From NCBI RefSeq assembly GCF_011682065.1, contig NZ_VUYU01000004.1, positions 248,001 through 312,000 of the forward strand: DNA of 64,000 bases, written 5' to 3'. The notes under the pieces are model-generated. The model was not told the DNA's origin and did not search any database. It saw only the letters and a program-made list of their open reading frames with translations. How positions within the stretch are numbered: the stretch's first letter is position 1; each line of letters opens with the position of its first letter. The position numbers were made by a program, and so were the translations under genes. This document shows, piece after piece, positions 1-9,645 of the stretch. Source of the stretch: Massilia rubra (lineage in GTDB: Bacteria; Pseudomonadota; Gammaproteobacteria; Burkholderiales; Burkholderiaceae_D).

Positions 1-1028
1 AACCGAGCCGGCCGTTCTCGCAACGCCGCCTGATCGACTGCCTGCGCAGCGGCGCCGACAAGTTCGGCTGGAAGGAACGCAGTGCCGAGCCGGGCAAGAA
101 GCGCGAAGGGCGCTGGCTGATCGGCATGGGCGTGGCCAGCGCCTTCCGTAACAACCTGGTGATGAAGTCGGGGGCCCGCATTCGCCTCGACGGCAAGGGC
201 GTGGTCACGGTGGAAACCGACATGACCGACATCGGCACCGGCAGCTATACCGTCATCGCCCAGACCGCGGCCGAGATGATGGGCGTGACGATCGACAAGG
301 TGGTGGTGCGCCTGGGCGACTCGCGCTTTCCGGTATCGGCCGGCTCGGGCGGGCAGTGGGGCGCCAACAGTTCCACCGCCGGGGTGTACGCGGCGTGCAT
401 GAAGATGCGCGAGGCGGTGGCGCAAAAGCTGGGGATGGACCCGGCCGAGGCCCAATTTGCCGGCGGCGCCGTCAGCGCGGGCGGCAAGAGCGTGCCGCTG
501 GCGCAAGCCGCGCAGGGCGGCGAACTGGTGGCCGAGGACGCGATGGAGTACGGCGACCTCGACAAAAAATTCCAGCAGTCGACCTTTGGCGCGCATTTTG
601 TCGAAGTGGCGGTCGATGCCGTCACCGGCGAAACGCGGGTGCGGCGCATGCTGGCCGTGTGCGCGGCGGGGCGTATCCTCAATCCGAAGTCGGCGCGCAG
701 CCAGGTGATCGGGGCGATGACGATGGGCCTGGGCGCGGCGCTGATGGAAGAACTGGTGGTCGATACGCGCACCGGGTTTTTTGTCAATCACGACCTGGCC
801 GGGTATGAAGTGCCGGTGCACGCCGACGTGCCGCACCAGGAGGTGGTGTTCCTCGACGAGACCGATCCGATGTCGTCGCCGATGAAGGCCAAGGGCGTGG
901 GCGAGCTGGGTATTTGCGGGGTGGCGGCGGCGATTGCGAATGCGGTCTACAACGCCACCGGCGTGCGTGTGCGCGACTATCCGCTCACGCTCGACAAGCT
1001 TCTTGAGAAGATGCCGGCCATGAGCTGA
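1..1028 (+). CDS. Xanthine/aldehyde dehydrogenase molybdopterin-binding subunit, C-terminal part (PaoC/YagR-like)
   Basis: The frame is open from the window edge (first full codon at base 3), so only the last 341 residues are seen and the start lies outside. The protein is the large molybdopterin-cytosine-dinucleotide subunit of a xanthine oxidase-family enzyme, which hydroxylates aldehydes or purines. The tail carries the family pattern: a Q-rich substrate loop (GSGGQWGANSS), GRILNPKSARSQVIG, and near the end KGVGELG, whose glutamate is the catalytic base in this family. By memory the wording is closest to E. coli PaoC (YagR), an aldehyde oxidoreductase, but the substrate cannot be decided. 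FAD and 2Fe-2S subunits would be expected upstream, outside the window. Confidence 0.9.
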   Translation, partial: PSRPFSQRRLIDCLRSGADKFGWKERSAEPGKKREGRWLIGMGVASAFRNNLVMKSGARIRLDGKGVVTVETDMTDIGTGSYTVIAQTAAEMMGVTIDKVVVRLGDSRFPVSAGSGGQWGANSSTAGVYAACMKMREAVAQKLGMDPAEAQFAGGAVSAGGKSVPLAQAAQGGELVAEDAMEYGDLDKKFQQSTFGAHFVEVAVDAVTGETRVRRMLAVCAAGRILNPKSARSQVIGAMTMGLGAALMEELVVDTRTGFFVNHDLAGYEVPVHADVPHQEVVFLDETDPMSSPMKAKGVGELGICGVAAAIANAVYNATGVRVRDYPLTLDKLLEKMPAMS

Positions 1029-1161
1029 CGCGGCTCTTGCACGCCACGAAGAAGTGGAACAGTGCCATCGCATGCGTTATGCTGTCGCCTCACGGCGCGA
1101 ACCGCAGGTTTTTCGGTTCGCCGCCGCGTCGACAGTCATAACGGGAAGATGGGCATTGTCT

Positions 1162-2118
1162 ATGTCAAGTGAGAAGAATACGGTGGTTCCCGAGCTGGAG
1201 CCACTACCTGCGCGCGTGGCGCCACGGCTGCCGCCAACGCTGCTGGCGACGGAATCGGCATGGTCCGGCGACGCCGCCGCCAAAAAGCGGGCGCGCGAGG
1301 AACGCGATGCGCTGGTGCGTGGGGTGACGTCGATCGACGCCATGCGCGAAGCGATCAAGCGGGTCGCACGCGCGCTGCCGGTCATCGACCAAGTGCCGCG
1401 CATCGGCGTGCTCGATGCGGCGGCGTTCCGCGCGCGCGCGGCGCACGGGCTGCCATTCCTGATCACGGGCGTGGCCACGCGCTGGCCATTGTCGTCCCTC
1501 ACCCCGCAATCACTGCGCGAGCGCTTCAGCCACGTGCCGGTGCGCGCGCGCGTGGGCGACTATATCAACACCGCTTTCGCGCCCGATCGCGCCATGCGCG
1601 ATATGTCCATGCTGGAGTATCTGGACCTGGTCGCCGCCGGCACGCAAGGCTTGCCGCCCTACCTGGGCAATCTGGAATTGCGCGAATTGAACAGCATGTG
1701 CTACTGGCCGGCGTACTTCAGCAAAATGGGGCCGCCGCGCTTCTGGCTCGGGCCGGCGGGCACGGTCACGCCGCTCCATTGCGACTACGACGACAATATC
1801 TTCGCGCAGGTCTGGGGCAGCAAGCGGATCTTCCTGGCGCCGCCGCACCACGACGAATTCCTGTATCCCAGCCAGGCCAATGCCATTTTGTTTGGTTCGC
1901 CGGTCGACCCCGAGGCGCCCGATTTCGACAAATTCCCGCTGGCGCGCCAGGCTGCCATGATCGAGGTGATCGTCAATCCGGGCGACATGCTGTATGTGCC
2001 GGCAGGCTGGTATCACCAGGTGCGCGCGTTGACGTTTTCACTGTCGGCCAACCGCTGGGCAAGGGCGATGCCGTATGCCTTGAATGAGGACGCGTCCTTG
2101 CGGCGCGCGGGGGATTAG
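1162..2118 (+). CDS. Cupin-like / JmjC-domain Fe(II)/2-oxoglutarate oxygenase
   Basis: A 318-residue protein of the cupin_8 (JmjC-like) family, which holds Fe(II)/2-oxoglutarate hydroxylases acting on proteins or RNA. The metal-site pattern is visible as TPLHCDYDDNIFAQVWG (H-x-D) and later VPAGWYHQV (distal His). The N-terminal roughly 90 residues are helical and lack recognisable motifs. The ATG at 1162 (SSEKNT...) was preferred to the in-frame ATG at 1054 because the extra 36 residues look non-coding (RMRYAVASRREPQ) and a GGGAAG sequence lies upstream. It stands alone; the target is unknown. Confidence 0.82.
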   Translation: MSSEKNTVVPELEPLPARVAPRLPPTLLATESAWSGDAAAKKRAREERDALVRGVTSIDAMREAIKRVARALPVIDQVPRIGVLDAAAFRARAAHGLPFLITGVATRWPLSSLTPQSLRERFSHVPVRARVGDYINTAFAPDRAMRDMSMLEYLDLVAAGTQGLPPYLGNLELRELNSMCYWPAYFSKMGPPRFWLGPAGTVTPLHCDYDDNIFAQVWGSKRIFLAPPHHDEFLYPSQANAILFGSPVDPEAPDFDKFPLARQAAMIEVIVNPGDMLYVPAGWYHQVRALTFSLSANRWARAMPYALNEDASLRRAGD

Positions 2119-2197
2119 CAAAAAAGCCGGTGGACGAGGGAACTTTCTCTTGCTGCGCATTGTCTTATGAAAATGCCACCATATGAAGGGTTTACCC

Positions 2198-2770
2198 ATG
2201 TCCACCTCGTACGAACATTCGGCCCGTCGGTTTCAGCACCAGGCACCACCATTTACAGTGTCGCGGACCAGGCGCATGCACCCGCTGTGGCGATACCTGT
2301 GGCCGTATCGTTCGGCGAACCATTTCACCTTGACGATATGTTTCTACATAGCAATGTGGACATTGCAGGACATGTTTTTCCAGCTGCCGCCGTCCGCGCG
2401 TGGCTTTACGCCGCTCGGCTTGCTGGCTTTGGTGTTCATGGCCACCATCATGATTCCGTACGATGAACTGCCGGCAAAGCTAACGATCACCACGCAGGTC
2501 CCGGCCCAGCGTCTTCTGGACGACATCGAGGAAGTAATGGCCGAGAACCGTTTTGCGGTCCAGGCGTCGGCATTTGGTGAACCCGGCCATGTGCATTTCT
2601 TCCCGCAAGAAAAAGCCGAATACTGGCCCTTGTCGTGGATTGAGCAAGATGTGGATGTCTGGCTGCGCAACGACAACAAGATTGACGTCTACGGCTCCAA
2701 GGTGGATCTATCCAAGCTGGTCCATTGCCTGAAACGGCGCTACAAAAAATCGCGCAGGGCAGTGGCGTAA
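2198..2770 (+). CDS. Hypothetical protein with two membrane segments
   Basis: A 190-residue protein of unknown function. Two hydrophobic stretches lie near residues 40-60 (FTLTICFYIAMWTLQDMFF) and 70-85 (PLGLLALVFMATIMI). A soluble domain of about 100 residues follows, rich in Asp/Glu and aromatics (VHFFPQEKAEYWPLSWIEQD), and a basic tail (KRRYKKSRRA). The start at 2198 has AAGGG seven bases upstream; an in-frame ATG at 2183 has none. No family recognised. Confidence 0.65.
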   Translation: MSTSYEHSARRFQHQAPPFTVSRTRRMHPLWRYLWPYRSANHFTLTICFYIAMWTLQDMFFQLPPSARGFTPLGLLALVFMATIMIPYDELPAKLTITTQVPAQRLLDDIEEVMAENRFAVQASAFGEPGHVHFFPQEKAEYWPLSWIEQDVDVWLRNDNKIDVYGSKVDLSKLVHCLKRRYKKSRRAVA

Positions 2771-2878
2771 ATGCTTGCTTGGCTAGTGTCAGTGGAATGA
2801 TGCTGGCCATCAACTTTGCCTGAATGATATTATTCTCGTCTATCCACGAGCTTGCGCTCCGCCATTGACGAGGATTCC

Positions 2879-3628
2879 ATGTCCGATTTTTACGACCGCC
2901 TGACGCCGTTTTACCACCTGATCCACCAGGACTGGCACGCCAGCGTCGCCTTGCAGGGCGAGCAGCTTAGCAAGCTCATCGACGCCGAATGGCCGGGCAA
3001 GCGCAAGTTGCTGGACGTGTCCTGCGGCATTGGCACCCAGGCCATCGGACTGGCCCAGCGCGGCTTTTCGGTCAGCGCGTCCGACCTGTCCGAAAAAGAG
3101 ATCGAGCGCGCCCGGCGCGAAGCGATGCTCGCCAACGCCAGCGTCGGCTTGTCGGTGTGCGACATGCGCCGCGCCCACGATCACCATGGCGGCGGTTTCG
3201 ATATCGTCCTTTCGTGCGACAACTCGCTGCCGCACCTGCTCACCGATGACGACCTGCTCATCGCGCTGCGCCAGATGTTCGCCTGCCTGGCGCCCGGCGG
3301 CGGCTTTTTGATGTCGATGCGAGATTACGAGCGCGAGGAGCGCGGCGTCAACCTCGTCAAGCCCTACGGCGCGCGCACCGAAGACGGCAAGCGCTACGTG
3401 CTGTTCCAGGTCTGGGATTTCGCCGGCGAACACTACGACCTGACCTTTTACTTCATCGAAGAAGACCTGGTGAGCCAGGCGGTGCAAACGCATGCGATGC
3501 GCTCGCGCTACTACGCCATCTCGACCGACAAGATGTGCGCGCTGATGCGCGAAGCCGGGTTTGAGAATGTGCGCCGCATCGACGACGCCTTTTACCAGCC
3601 GATCCTGATCGGCACCCGGCCCGCATAA
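2879..3628 (+). CDS. Class I SAM-dependent methyltransferase
   Basis: A 249-residue methyltransferase with a Rossmann-type SAM fold. Motif I is LLDVSCGIGTQAIGLA (about residues 42-57), the acidic loop after strand 2 is SASDLSEKEIERA, and the motif IV region is FDIVLSCDNSLPHL. The C-terminal half (FQVWDFAGEHYDLTFYFIEED) resembles small-molecule methyltransferases of the glycine/sarcosine N-methyltransferase type, but the substrate is not decided. The start at 2879 has GAGGA four to five bases upstream; an in-frame TTG at 2852 is less likely. No operon partner. Confidence 0.85.
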   Translation: MSDFYDRLTPFYHLIHQDWHASVALQGEQLSKLIDAEWPGKRKLLDVSCGIGTQAIGLAQRGFSVSASDLSEKEIERARREAMLANASVGLSVCDMRRAHDHHGGGFDIVLSCDNSLPHLLTDDDLLIALRQMFACLAPGGGFLMSMRDYEREERGVNLVKPYGARTEDGKRYVLFQVWDFAGEHYDLTFYFIEEDLVSQAVQTHAMRSRYYAISTDKMCALMREAGFENVRRIDDAFYQPILIGTRPA

Positions 3629-3747
3629 TTGGCATGCCATTGCAAGGGCAACGACGCATCCCGCGTAAAGTAGGTGTACTGCAACACTTTGCCTCGGAGA
3701 ATCTCACATTTGGTTAATAATGCGAGTTCTCCTTCTCGAAGCTGCCT

Positions 3748-6700
3748 ATGCCGACCAGCGTTGCCCAACCTGAAGAAAAGCGCCAAGGTGGTGCGCTCGT
3801 CTCTGCCATCCATGGCAAATACGCCCCCTCGGTGTTGGCACTGACGATTTTTCTAATTGTCATTATTGCAACATCTTTCGCCTGGCAAATTGCCCGCGCC
3901 GAGCTCGAAGATAGCCAGCACGCCGAATTTGCCTTCGAGGCGCGCCAGATGGAGCGCCGCATCGAACAGCGCATGGGCAACTACGAGCAAGTCCAACGCG
4001 GCACCCAAGCCTTTTTGCTCGGCTCGATGAAGGTCGAAAGCGCGGATTTTCGCGATTACATCGCCTCGCTGCGGCTGGAGGAAACCTATCCCGGCATCCA
4101 GGGAATTGCGCTGGTCGAACTGGTCGCGCCATCCGAGCTCGACGCACATACCGCCGCGCGCCGCCGCGAAAGCCCGGGCTACACCGTCCATCCGCTGGGC
4201 GATCGGCCGGTGTTGTCGACCATTACCCGCATCGAACCTTTCACCGGCCTGAACCTGCGCGCGCTCGGCTTCGACATGCTGAGCGACCCGACCCGGCGCG
4301 CCGCCATGGAACGGGCGCGCGATACCGGCCAGTCGGCCGCCTCGGGCAAGGTGCGCCTGATCCAGGAAGATGGCCGCAACGAACAGGCCGGGCTGGTCAT
4401 GTACCTGCCCGTGTACCGGCGCGATGCCCCCGCCGCCACCGTGGCCGAGCGGCGCGCCAGCATCATCGGCTGGGTTGGCGCGCCGTTTCGCATGGACGAC
4501 CTGATGGCCGGCCTGGGCGGCGAACGCTCGGCCGACATCATGCTCTCGATCTACGACGGCAACGCGATCGCGGACAGCGCCAGGCTATTCCGCTCGGCGC
4601 GCGAAACGCCGGCCGACATGCGGCGCCCGGCCCGTTTTTCCACCGTCGTGCGGGTGGTTGTCGCCGGCCGGCCGTGGATTTTGCACATGCGCTCGGCCGC
4701 CCAGTTCGAGGCGCGCCAGGGATCGGACCGGCCGCACTTCATCGCCGTCATCGGCCTCGCCACCGGCGCCCTGCTGGCGCTGCTGGTGTGGACGCTCGCC
4801 TCCGGTCGCGGGCGCGCCGTGGCGCTGGCCGCCGACATGACGCGCCAGCTCAGAGAAAGCGAATTTCGCTGGAAGTACGCTCTGGAGGGCGCCGGCGACG
4901 GCGTCTGGGACTGGAATCGGGGCACCGGCGACATCGTCCATTCGCGCCGCTGGAAAGAAATGCTCGGCTACGGCGCCGACGAGATCGCGCCCACCGACGC
5001 CGCCTTCCAGGCGCTGATGCACGACGAGGACCGCGAGCGCGTGCTGGCCACCCTGAACGCCTACGTCGACAGCACCGACCAGTCGTACGAATGCCAGTTC
5101 CGCCTGCGCTGCAAGAACGGCGCCTGGCGCTGGATCCGCTCGCGCGGCATGGCGGTCACGCGCGACGCCGCCGGCCATCCGCTGCGCACCATCGGCACCC
5201 ACAGCGACATCACGCGCGCCAAGGCCGACGAACAAACCCTGCTCCAGGCGAACACGCGCCTGGCGGCCGAACAGCACCGGGTCAGCGTTATCCTCGACCA
5301 TTCGCACGACGCCTTCGTCGCCGTCGGCGCGGACGGGCGCATCACCGATTGGAACGCCAAGGCCGAAGCTATGTTCGGCTGGCCGGCGGCAAGCGCCATC
5401 GGGCACGACCTGTCCACCCTGATCATTCCGGAAGAACTGCGCGCCGCCCACAACGCCGGGATTGCGCGCATGGTCGCCAGCGGCGCCGGCACCATGATCC
5501 GCAACGTGTTCGATGTGAGCGCGCAGCACCGCGACGGGCGCCGCGTGCCGGTCGAACTGGCCATTGCCGGCTTTGCGCAGGCATCCGGCTTCGTGATCAG
5601 CGCCTTCATGCGCGACATTTCCGGACGCAAGCTCGCCGAACAGCTCGAAGTCGAGCGCAGCCTGGCGCTGGAAGAAGCGCGCCATGCGCTCCAGCATTCG
5701 CAAAAGCTCGAAGCGGTCGGCAAGCTGACCGGCGGCGTGGCGCACGACTTCAACAATGTGCTGCATGTCATTGGCGGCAATGTGCAACTGCTCCAGCTGA
5801 CCAACCGCGACGACGCGCGCCTGCACAAGCGCTTGAACAGTATCCAGTCGGCGGTCGACCGTGGCGCCAAGCTGGCCTCGCAGCTGCTCGCGTTCGCGCG
5901 CCGCCAGCCGCTGCAGCCGGTGGTGCTCAACCCCCTGCAAACCTTGCAGGCCATGGACGACCTGCTGCAACGCGCGCTCGGCGAATCGGTGCGCATCAGC
6001 ATCGACGCCGATGACGGGCTGTGGAACACCCTGGTCGACCCCGGCCAGTGGGAAAACGTGGTCATCAACCTGGCGATCAACGCGCGCGACGCCATGCCCG
6101 GCGGCGGCGTGCTCACCATCGGCCTGCGCAACGAGACGGTGGACGCCGCGCATGCCGGCGCGCTTGACCTGGCGCCCGGCGACTACATCCGCTTCAGCTT
6201 TGCCGATACCGGCCAGGGCATGGATGCCGAGGTGATGGCGCATGCGTTCGAGCCGTTCTTCACCACCAAGCCGGTGGGGCAGGGGACCGGCCTGGGGCTG
6301 AGCATGGCCTACGGCTTCGTCAAGCAGAGCGGCGGCCACATCCTGCTCGACAGCGTGGCGGGCGAAGGTACCACGGTGGTGATTTACCTGCCGCGTTCAG
6401 CGCAGCGCGCCATCAGCAAGATGGGCGCGGCCGAGCAGGACGTGGTCGGCGGCGGCGAAACGGTGCTAGTGGTGGAAGACGATGCGGAGGTGCGCGCGAC
6501 CACGGTGGCGACCCTGAACGAGCTTGGCTACTGCGTGCTGGAAGCGCACGACGGCGCCAGCGCGCTGGCCATGCTGCGCAGGGGGGCGTGGGTCGATCTG
6601 TTGTTTACCGACGTGGTGATGCCGGGACCGGTGTCGAGCATCGAACTGGCGATGCTGGCGCAGCGCGAGCTGCCTGGCGTGGCGGTGCTGTACACATCCG

Positions 6701-6834
6701 GCTACACGCGCGACGCGCTCACCACCGGCGGCAGGCTCGATGACGGCGTGCGCCTGCTCGGCAAGCCCTACCGCCGCGCGCAACTGGCGCAACACGTGCG
6801 CGACGCGCTGGCGAGCAGGATGCTGGACGCCTGA
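3748..6834 (+). CDS. CHASE-domain membrane hybrid sensor histidine kinase
   Basis: A 1028-residue sensor. Order: membrane segment about 26-48; an extracytoplasmic CHASE domain about 75-290 ([21 protein letters not shown] is typical); second membrane segment about 330-352; two PAS domains about 370-495 and 510-630; a HisKA box GGVAHDFNN with the phospho-accepting His at 666; an ATPase domain with an N box near 774; and a receiver from about 905 with the phospho-acceptor Asp at 955 (LLFTDVVMP). It should sense a small external ligand and pass the signal by phosphorelay. No response regulator or output gene is adjacent, so the target is unknown. Its kinase-receiver half closely resembles the kinase at 50801-54019. 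Confidence 0.93.
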   Translation: MPTSVAQPEEKRQGGALVSAIHGKYAPSVLALTIFLIVIIATSFAWQIARAELEDSQHAEFAFEARQMERRIEQRMGNYEQVQRGTQAFLLGSMKVESADFRDYIASLRLEETYPGIQGIALVELVAPSELDAHTAARRRESPGYTVHPLGDRPVLSTITRIEPFTGLNLRALGFDMLSDPTRRAAMERARDTGQSAASGKVRLIQEDGRNEQAGLVMYLPVYRRDAPAATVAERRASIIGWVGAPFRMDDLMAGLGGERSADIMLSIYDGNAIADSARLFRSARETPADMRRPARFSTVVRVVVAGRPWILHMRSAAQFEARQGSDRPHFIAVIGLATGALLALLVWTLASGRGRAVALAADMTRQLRESEFRWKYALEGAGDGVWDWNRGTGDIVHSRRWKEMLGYGADEIAPTDAAFQALMHDEDRERVLATLNAYVDSTDQSYECQFRLRCKNGAWRWIRSRGMAVTRDAAGHPLRTIGTHSDITRAKADEQTLLQANTRLAAEQHRVSVILDHSHDAFVAVGADGRITDWNAKAEAMFGWPAASAIGHDLSTLIIPEELRAAHNAGIARMVASGAGTMIRNVFDVSAQHRDGRRVPVELAIAGFAQASGFVISAFMRDISGRKLAEQLEVERSLALEEARHALQHSQKLEAVGKLTGGVAHDFNNVLHVIGGNVQLLQLTNRDDARLHKRLNSIQSAVDRGAKLASQLLAFARRQPLQPVVLNPLQTLQAMDDLLQRALGESVRISIDADDGLWNTLVDPGQWENVVINLAINARDAMPGGGVLTIGLRNETVDAAHAGALDLAPGDYIRFSFADTGQGMDAEVMAHAFEPFFTTKPVGQGTGLGLSMAYGFVKQSGGHILLDSVAGEGTTVVIYLPRSAQRAISKMGAAEQDVVGGGETVLVVEDDAEVRATTVATLNELGYCVLEAHDGASALAMLRRGAWVDLLFTDVVMPGPVSSIELAMLAQRELPGVAVLYTSGYTRDALTTGGRLDDGVRLLGKPYRRAQLAQHVRDALASRMLDA

Positions 6835-6876
6835 AGCGCGTCAAGCTTGCGGGTCTGCTTGCCATGCGGCTCGCCG

Positions 6877-7188
6877 CTAGTAAGTGAAAACCTTCTGCGC
6901 CACATTGTCGACCATGACCGGGCTGTCGAAATAGGTGACAGAGGGCTCGGCGCCGTACTTGCCCCGCACGAATGCGCGCCAGGCCGGCGTGTACATCGCT
7001 TCGGCTTGCGCCCGCGATGCCCAAACGTAGACGCCGCCCGCCGTGCCCCCGTCTTCCGAGAGCACATAGTGCTTTTGCAGCAGTCCCGGCACGTCCTGGT
7101 AGGTCGGCGCGGTGCTCAGGAAGATGGTGCGCGCTTCCTCGCGGGTGATGGGCTTGGGTAGCGAAAACGCGGTCATGGCGATGATCAT
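6877..7188 (-). CDS. Putative YdhR-like monooxygenase (dimeric alpha/beta barrel)
   Basis: A 103-residue protein. The pattern of a helix, then PGLLQKHYVLSEDGGTAGGVYVW, then SRAQAEAMYTPAWRAFVRGKYG is that of the ferredoxin-like dimeric alpha/beta barrel family of small antibiotic-type or YdhR-type monooxygenases. No cofactor is expected. The start at 7188 has a clear CAGGAG sequence on the minus strand. It ends convergently with the kinase gene at 3748-6834. The enzymatic role is an inference from fold resemblance only. Confidence 0.7.
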   Translation of the reverse strand: MIIAMTAFSLPKPITREEARTIFLSTAPTYQDVPGLLQKHYVLSEDGGTAGGVYVWASRAQAEAMYTPAWRAFVRGKYGAEPSVTYFDSPVMVDNVAQKVFTY

Positions 7189-7205
7189 CGGTGACTCCTG
7201 CGCGC

Positions 7206-7736
7206 TCAGCTCAAGCTGCGATAGATAACGTGCTTCAGGCTGTCATCGTCGAACGCATCGGCATTGGTGACATGGCCATCGAAAGGGCCGATCTTGCAGA
7301 CCGTGTCGCCATTGCGCAGGACGATCTGCAGTCCGTGTTCGCGTTCCCAATCGCAGTTGCAGGTGAGCGAAATGTAGACATCGCGCTCGTCGGGATCGCC
7401 GCGTTCCACCATCGGCTCGTAGCCGAACTGGATGTGGCGCCAGACGTCGGCGGGCGTGTCGATGGCAACGAAGCCCTCGTCCGACGCGCTCTGGCGGCCG
7501 CTCACATCGCGGTAGTACTGGAAGATATGCGCTTGCGCCGCCTTGAGCACGTCCGGACCCTTCGACAGAAAAGCGGCGATGGCGGCGTGAAAATCTTCCT
7601 GGTGCGGGTCCTCTGCATAGCCTTCGAGGACGATCTCGCACATCGCGTCATCGAGCATCTTCACCTGTATCGGCGCGCTGCAAAGCCAGTCGGTGCCTTC
7701 GTCGAGTGTCGTGTCACCGAGTCCTGGAACGTTCAT
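7206..7736 (-). CDS. Hypothetical protein, DUF6985-like
   Basis: A 176-residue soluble acidic protein. The central part (FQYYRDVSGRQSA, then IDTPADVWRHIQFGYEPMVERG and ISLTCNCDWEREHGLQIVLRNG) resembles the DUF6985 family as I recall it, proteins often seen as single genes or beside immunity proteins. The start at 7736 (MNVPGLGDTTLDEG) was chosen because the upstream in-frame extension to 7904 is low-complexity Arg/Gly sequence. It lies just upstream of, and co-directional with, the YdhR-like gene (17-bp gap). Function unknown. Confidence 0.65.
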   Translation of the reverse strand: MNVPGLGDTTLDEGTDWLCSAPIQVKMLDDAMCEIVLEGYAEDPHQEDFHAAIAAFLSKGPDVLKAAQAHIFQYYRDVSGRQSASDEGFVAIDTPADVWRHIQFGYEPMVERGDPDERDVYISLTCNCDWEREHGLQIVLRNGDTVCKIGPFDGHVTNADAFDDDSLKHVIYRSLS

Positions 7737-8137
7737 GTGTGCTTTCGTTGTTTGGATTTGAAGGAAAGAACGACGAGTTGCGCCTTCGTGCGCGAGGCGG
7801 CATCCCATCGTGATTATACGGGCGCCATGCCGCCTGCGCCACGCGCCGGGATGGCGCCCGGCAGCCGGGCCGGATTTATCGCCGATATCGCCGCGCTTGC
7901 CCAAGTAGCGCTATACTCGGGCTATTCCGATCACGTCCCGCCAATGAACCCACTGCGCTCCCGTCCGATGCACGCTTGTCCGTCCCCTTGTGGCGACGGA
8001 TCGCGCTCGCTCGCGCGCCATCTCGCCCGGCTCTCCCGAGCTCGGTGAGGACCATCCGGAAACAAACCCGTTTCCCGTCCTCCCGAGCCACCCTCCATCC
8101 GCATTGCCCCGTTTATCAATATCAGTGGAGTACCACC
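7737..8137. other. 400-bp intergenic region with a 9-bp inverted repeat
   Basis: Non-coding region between the divergent DUF6985-like gene and rnk; it should hold both promoters. It contains a perfect inverted repeat GGGCGCCAT / ATGGCGCCC at 7820-7828 and 7851-7859 (22-nt loop), and a TATACT sequence at 7911-7916 that could be a -10 element. No convincing gene was found on either strand. Confidence 0.4.
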
Positions 8138-8545
8138 ATGAGACCGAACATCATTGTGTCGTCCGTCGACATGCAACGCCTTGAAACCCTGCTCGACTCG
8201 CTGCCGGCCGCGCAGTCCGACGTTAAAAACATGCTGCTCGACGAGCTTGCCCGCGCCGAACTGGTCGAGCCGGACGAGATGCCGCCGGATGTCGTGACCA
8301 TGAATTCGCGCGTGCGCTTTTCCCTCGACGCGCCCGCCGAGGAGTTCAGCCTGACCCTGGCCTACCCAAAAGACATGCAGCCCGATGGCGGGCATATTTC
8401 CATCCTCTCGCCGGTTGGCAATGCCCTGATCGGCCTGGCGGTGGGCGACAGCATCGACTGGCACCGTCCCGACGGCGCCAGTTTCCAGCTCACCGTGCTG
8501 GACGTCTTGTACCAGCCCGAGCGCTCTGGCGAGTTGCACCGCTGA
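8138..8545 (+). CDS. rnk: Nucleoside diphosphate kinase regulator Rnk
   Basis: A 135-residue protein of the Rnk family: a short N-terminal helical region (RLETLLDSLPAAQSDVKNMLLDELARAELVEP) followed by a GreA/GreB-type C-terminal FKBP-like domain (PPDVVTMNSRVRF ... ISILSPVGNALIGLAVGDSIDW). Rnk binds RNA polymerase and affects NDP kinase levels in other bacteria. Start ATG at 8138 with GTGGAG just upstream. It is followed 94 bp later by a second Rnk-like coding region fused to a membrane domain, so the two look like a tandem duplication. Confidence 0.88.
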   Translation: MRPNIIVSSVDMQRLETLLDSLPAAQSDVKNMLLDELARAELVEPDEMPPDVVTMNSRVRFSLDAPAEEFSLTLAYPKDMQPDGGHISILSPVGNALIGLAVGDSIDWHRPDGASFQLTVLDVLYQPERSGELHR

Positions 8546-8624
8546 GCGCAGCCGGATGACGACTTCCCGCCGCTTTGCTCGCGGCGCCGGTCGCCGCATC
8601 GGCAGGGTGGACGCAATGGTATCC

Positions 8625-8634
8625 GGGGGGGGGG
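8625..8634 (+). repeat. Homopolymer run of ten G at the 5' end of the Rnk-fusion gene
   Basis: Ten consecutive G lie five bases upstream of a GTG start codon (8640) and inside the open frame that also runs from ATG codons at 8556 and 8616. If translation starts at 8640, the run would act as the Shine-Dalgarno sequence. If it starts upstream, slippage here would shift the frame. Either way length changes could alter expression. Confidence 0.75.
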
Positions 8635-8639
8635 CTGAC

Positions 8640-9614
8640 GTGACAGCAACACTCATCGTGACATCGGCAGACAAGGAGCGCCTCGACTATCTGCTTGACT
8701 CCTTGCCACTCGAACAGGCCAGCCTTCACAGCGCTTTACGGGCCGCGCTGGCGCGCGCCGAGGTGGTCGAGCCCGGTCACGTGCCGCCTGATGTGGTGAC
8801 ACTCAATTCGCGTGTGCATTTCGTGCTGGCCGACCCTGACGAGGATATGTCCCGCACGCTTGCACTGCCCAAGGACAACCACGCTGAAAGCCTGTATGTA
8901 TCGGTCTTGTCGCCAGCCGGCAGCGCATTGCTGGGACGCCGGGTGGGCGAATGCGTCACCTGGAGCGGCTCCGGCGGCGAGACTGTGCGGCTGAGCATTG
9001 TCGCCTTGACGTGGCAGCCGGAGCGGTCGGGCGACTTGCGCAGATGGAAAGGCTACCCGGCCAATTGCGTGAATGCCGAGTCGCGCCGCACCCTGCTGCG
9101 CATGAGGCGGGGCGAGCGCACCATGGCGCTGAGCCTGGTAGTGTTGCCGGCGCTGTTGATCCCTATCATTCTGTGCACGCCGCAGCACCTGGGCTTCGGC
9201 GCCGTGGGCATCACGGTCGCCACCGTCATCCTGAGCCTGTTGATGGTCCTTGGCGGCATTCATTTGCTGCCGCAAAATTTCTGGATCTACGGGGTGGAAC
9301 TGAGGGATGACGGGTTCATTTACCATAGCCCGCTGCACAAGGCGCGCCGCATCCGTTACGTATCCATTGACCGTATCGTGGCGCTCGCCTACTTCGACAG
9401 CACAGGGGAAGCGGTGTCGAGCCTGCACATTGCGTCGTCGGATGGCAACGCCAGGATCGACGAGCCCATCCTGTACCGCACCGACCTGCTGGGCGTGCTT
9501 GAGCATCTCCCCGGCTTCCTGCAAGACGCGTGGCGGGCGTCGCATCTCGACGAAGATTCCAAGCAAGGTGATTGGAAGCCGAAACGGACCGTCATCTTTC
9601 AACGGGCGTCGTGA
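8640..9614 (+). CDS. Rnk-like domain fused to a two-TM, PH-like membrane domain
   Basis: The first about 135 residues copy the upstream Rnk protein closely: LLDSLPLEQASLHSALRAAL, then PPDVVTLNSRVHFVLA, VSVLSPAGSALLGRRVGE and a shared QPERSGDL at the domain end. After a basic linker come two hydrophobic helices (MALSLVVLPALLIPIILC and AVGITVATVILSLLMVLGG). A soluble tail of about 120 residues follows (YGVELRDDGFIYHSPLHKARRIRYVSIDRIV), which resembles a bacterial PH domain. The GTG at 8640 matches the normal Rnk N-terminus and gives 324 residues; ATG at 8616 or 8556 is possible. I know no described protein with this architecture. Confidence 0.75.
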   Translation: MTATLIVTSADKERLDYLLDSLPLEQASLHSALRAALARAEVVEPGHVPPDVVTLNSRVHFVLADPDEDMSRTLALPKDNHAESLYVSVLSPAGSALLGRRVGECVTWSGSGGETVRLSIVALTWQPERSGDLRRWKGYPANCVNAESRRTLLRMRRGERTMALSLVVLPALLIPIILCTPQHLGFGAVGITVATVILSLLMVLGGIHLLPQNFWIYGVELRDDGFIYHSPLHKARRIRYVSIDRIVALAYFDSTGEAVSSLHIASSDGNARIDEPILYRTDLLGVLEHLPGFLQDAWRASHLDEDSKQGDWKPKRTVIFQRAS

Positions 9615-9645
9615 ACGTGATCGGCACCCACTTTCGGAAAAACAC

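Noticed and set aside
4585-6339. 584-codon minus-strand frame inside the CHASE kinase gene
   Set aside because: Antisense shadow without recognisable domains or a ribosome-binding site.
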